The notes beneath the pieces were generated by a model that was not told the origin of the DNA, searched no databases, and saw only the letters and a list, made by a program, of their open reading frames with translations. Source: Pseudobdellovibrio sp. (lineage in GTDB: Bacteria > Bdellovibrionota > Bdellovibrionia > Bdellovibrionales > Bdellovibrionaceae). From it: a stretch of 5,604 nucleotides of DNA. The stretch lies in the NCBI GenBank assembly GCA_025449725.1, contig JANWIU010000086.1:1-5604 (forward strand), in the 5' to 3' direction. Of the stretch, positions 5,291 through 5,604 are shown one piece after another. The position numbers were made by a program, and so were the translations under genes. Within the stretch, counting starts at the first letter, position 1. Each line of letters opens with the position of its first letter.

Positions 5291-5604
5291 CTACTTCAGA
5301 GCCTCACGGATGTAGGCGGACGCTTGGTCCATGATCCATACAACGGCTGCAATCACCACGATGATTGTACCTACTTCCGGCCACATAGCTTGCCCCTGAT
5401 ACTTGATCAGCATCGTACCGATACCGCCACCACCGACTAAGCCGATGATCGTGGCCATACGTACGTTAATATCCCAACGGTAAACCGTGAACGAGATGTA
5501 AGGTAATACGACTTGCGGAACAATCGCAAACCAGATGGTTTGTAATTTGTTGGCTCCGCAAGACTGAACGCCTTCGATCGGACCTTCATAAACTGTTTCA
5601 ACCA
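5291..5604 (-). CDS. phnE: Phosphonate/phosphate ABC transporter permease PhnE, C-terminal part
   Basis: This is the C-terminal 103 residues of a gene whose start lies beyond the right edge; it ends with TAG at 5293-5291. The translation, from VETVYEGPIEG onward, has the cytoplasmic coupling loop of ABC permeases. Glu, Gly and Pro keep the EAA-loop spacing at residues 10, 16 and 29 of the fragment, although Gly-Val replaces Ala-Ala. It continues as PQVVLPYISFTVYRWDINVR, then MATIIGLVGGGGIG and a last membrane helix (TIIVVIAAVVWIM). The YRWDINVR...GLVGGGGIG block is typical of PhnE, the membrane subunit that works with the PhnC ATPase and PhnD binding protein to import phosphonates, or phosphate or phosphite in some species. 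Substrate cannot be fixed from the fragment. It is the upstream partner of the thioesterase gene, with no spacing. Isoleucine codons are mostly ATC (11 of 14), unlike the neighbour. Confidence 0.9.
   Translation of the reverse strand, partial: VETVYEGPIEGVQSCGANKLQTIWFAIVPQVVLPYISFTVYRWDINVRMATIIGLVGGGGIGTMLIKYQGQAMWPEVGTIIVVIAAVVWIMDQASAYIREALK

Noticed and set aside
4981..5460. GC-content jump between the thioesterase and permease genes as a transfer signal
   Set aside because: 5401-5460 has 33 G/C of 60 and 5041-5100 only 17, but 5161-5220 inside the thioesterase also has 33, so raw GC is too variable here; the isoleucine codon contrast is the firmer observation.

Overview
The window looks like ordinary chromosomal DNA from a Gram-negative, moderately AT-rich bacterium. 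The gene content suggests a Bdellovibrio-like predatory bacterium (Bdellovibrionota) or a relative: a secreted subtilisin-type protease, an exported beta-rich envelope protein, a large surface lipoprotein with an IPT domain and propeller, and a GYF_2/PilZ protein. This placement is inferred from gene style only. No rRNA, tRNA, insertion sequence, CRISPR array or phage gene is visible.

Layout. (1) Positions 1-296 hold the 3' end of a plus-strand subtilisin-like protease, closed by a strong intrinsic terminator (340-368). (2) A small exported protein, probably an outer-membrane beta-barrel, runs 452-1063 behind a perfect TATAAT box. (3) A predicted lipoprotein with an IPT/TIG domain and a seven-bladed lactonase-type beta-propeller runs 1186-2679. 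(4) A terminator in the convergent gap (2690-2719) chiefly serves the minus-strand gene 2748-3518, which encodes two GYF_2-like domains fused to a PilZ domain. (5) A 93-bp divergent intergenic region contains a sigma-28-like promoter facing the PilZ gene and a TATATT box just ahead of the next gene. (6) A YegD-like Hsp70-family ATPase with no substrate-binding domain runs 3612-4895. (7) A minus-strand operon follows: the 3' end of a PhnE-type phosphonate/phosphate ABC permease (5291-5604), whose stop codon directly abuts the ATG of a hotdog-fold acyl-CoA thioesterase (4892-5290). The thioesterase gene converges on the Hsp70 gene with a 4-bp overlap.

How the genes fit together. The first three proteins are all exported and concern the envelope or the exterior, but each appears to have its own signals and they need not share a pathway. 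The PilZ protein probably senses cyclic-di-GMP, and its candidate promoter hints at co-regulation with motility. The Hsp70-like protein shares a divergent control region with it. The thioesterase is coupled to a phosphorus-uptake permease. I see no new multi-gene defence or mobile system here. The points most worth a second look are the divergent intergenic region, the GYF_2-GYF_2-PilZ architecture and the permease-thioesterase junction.
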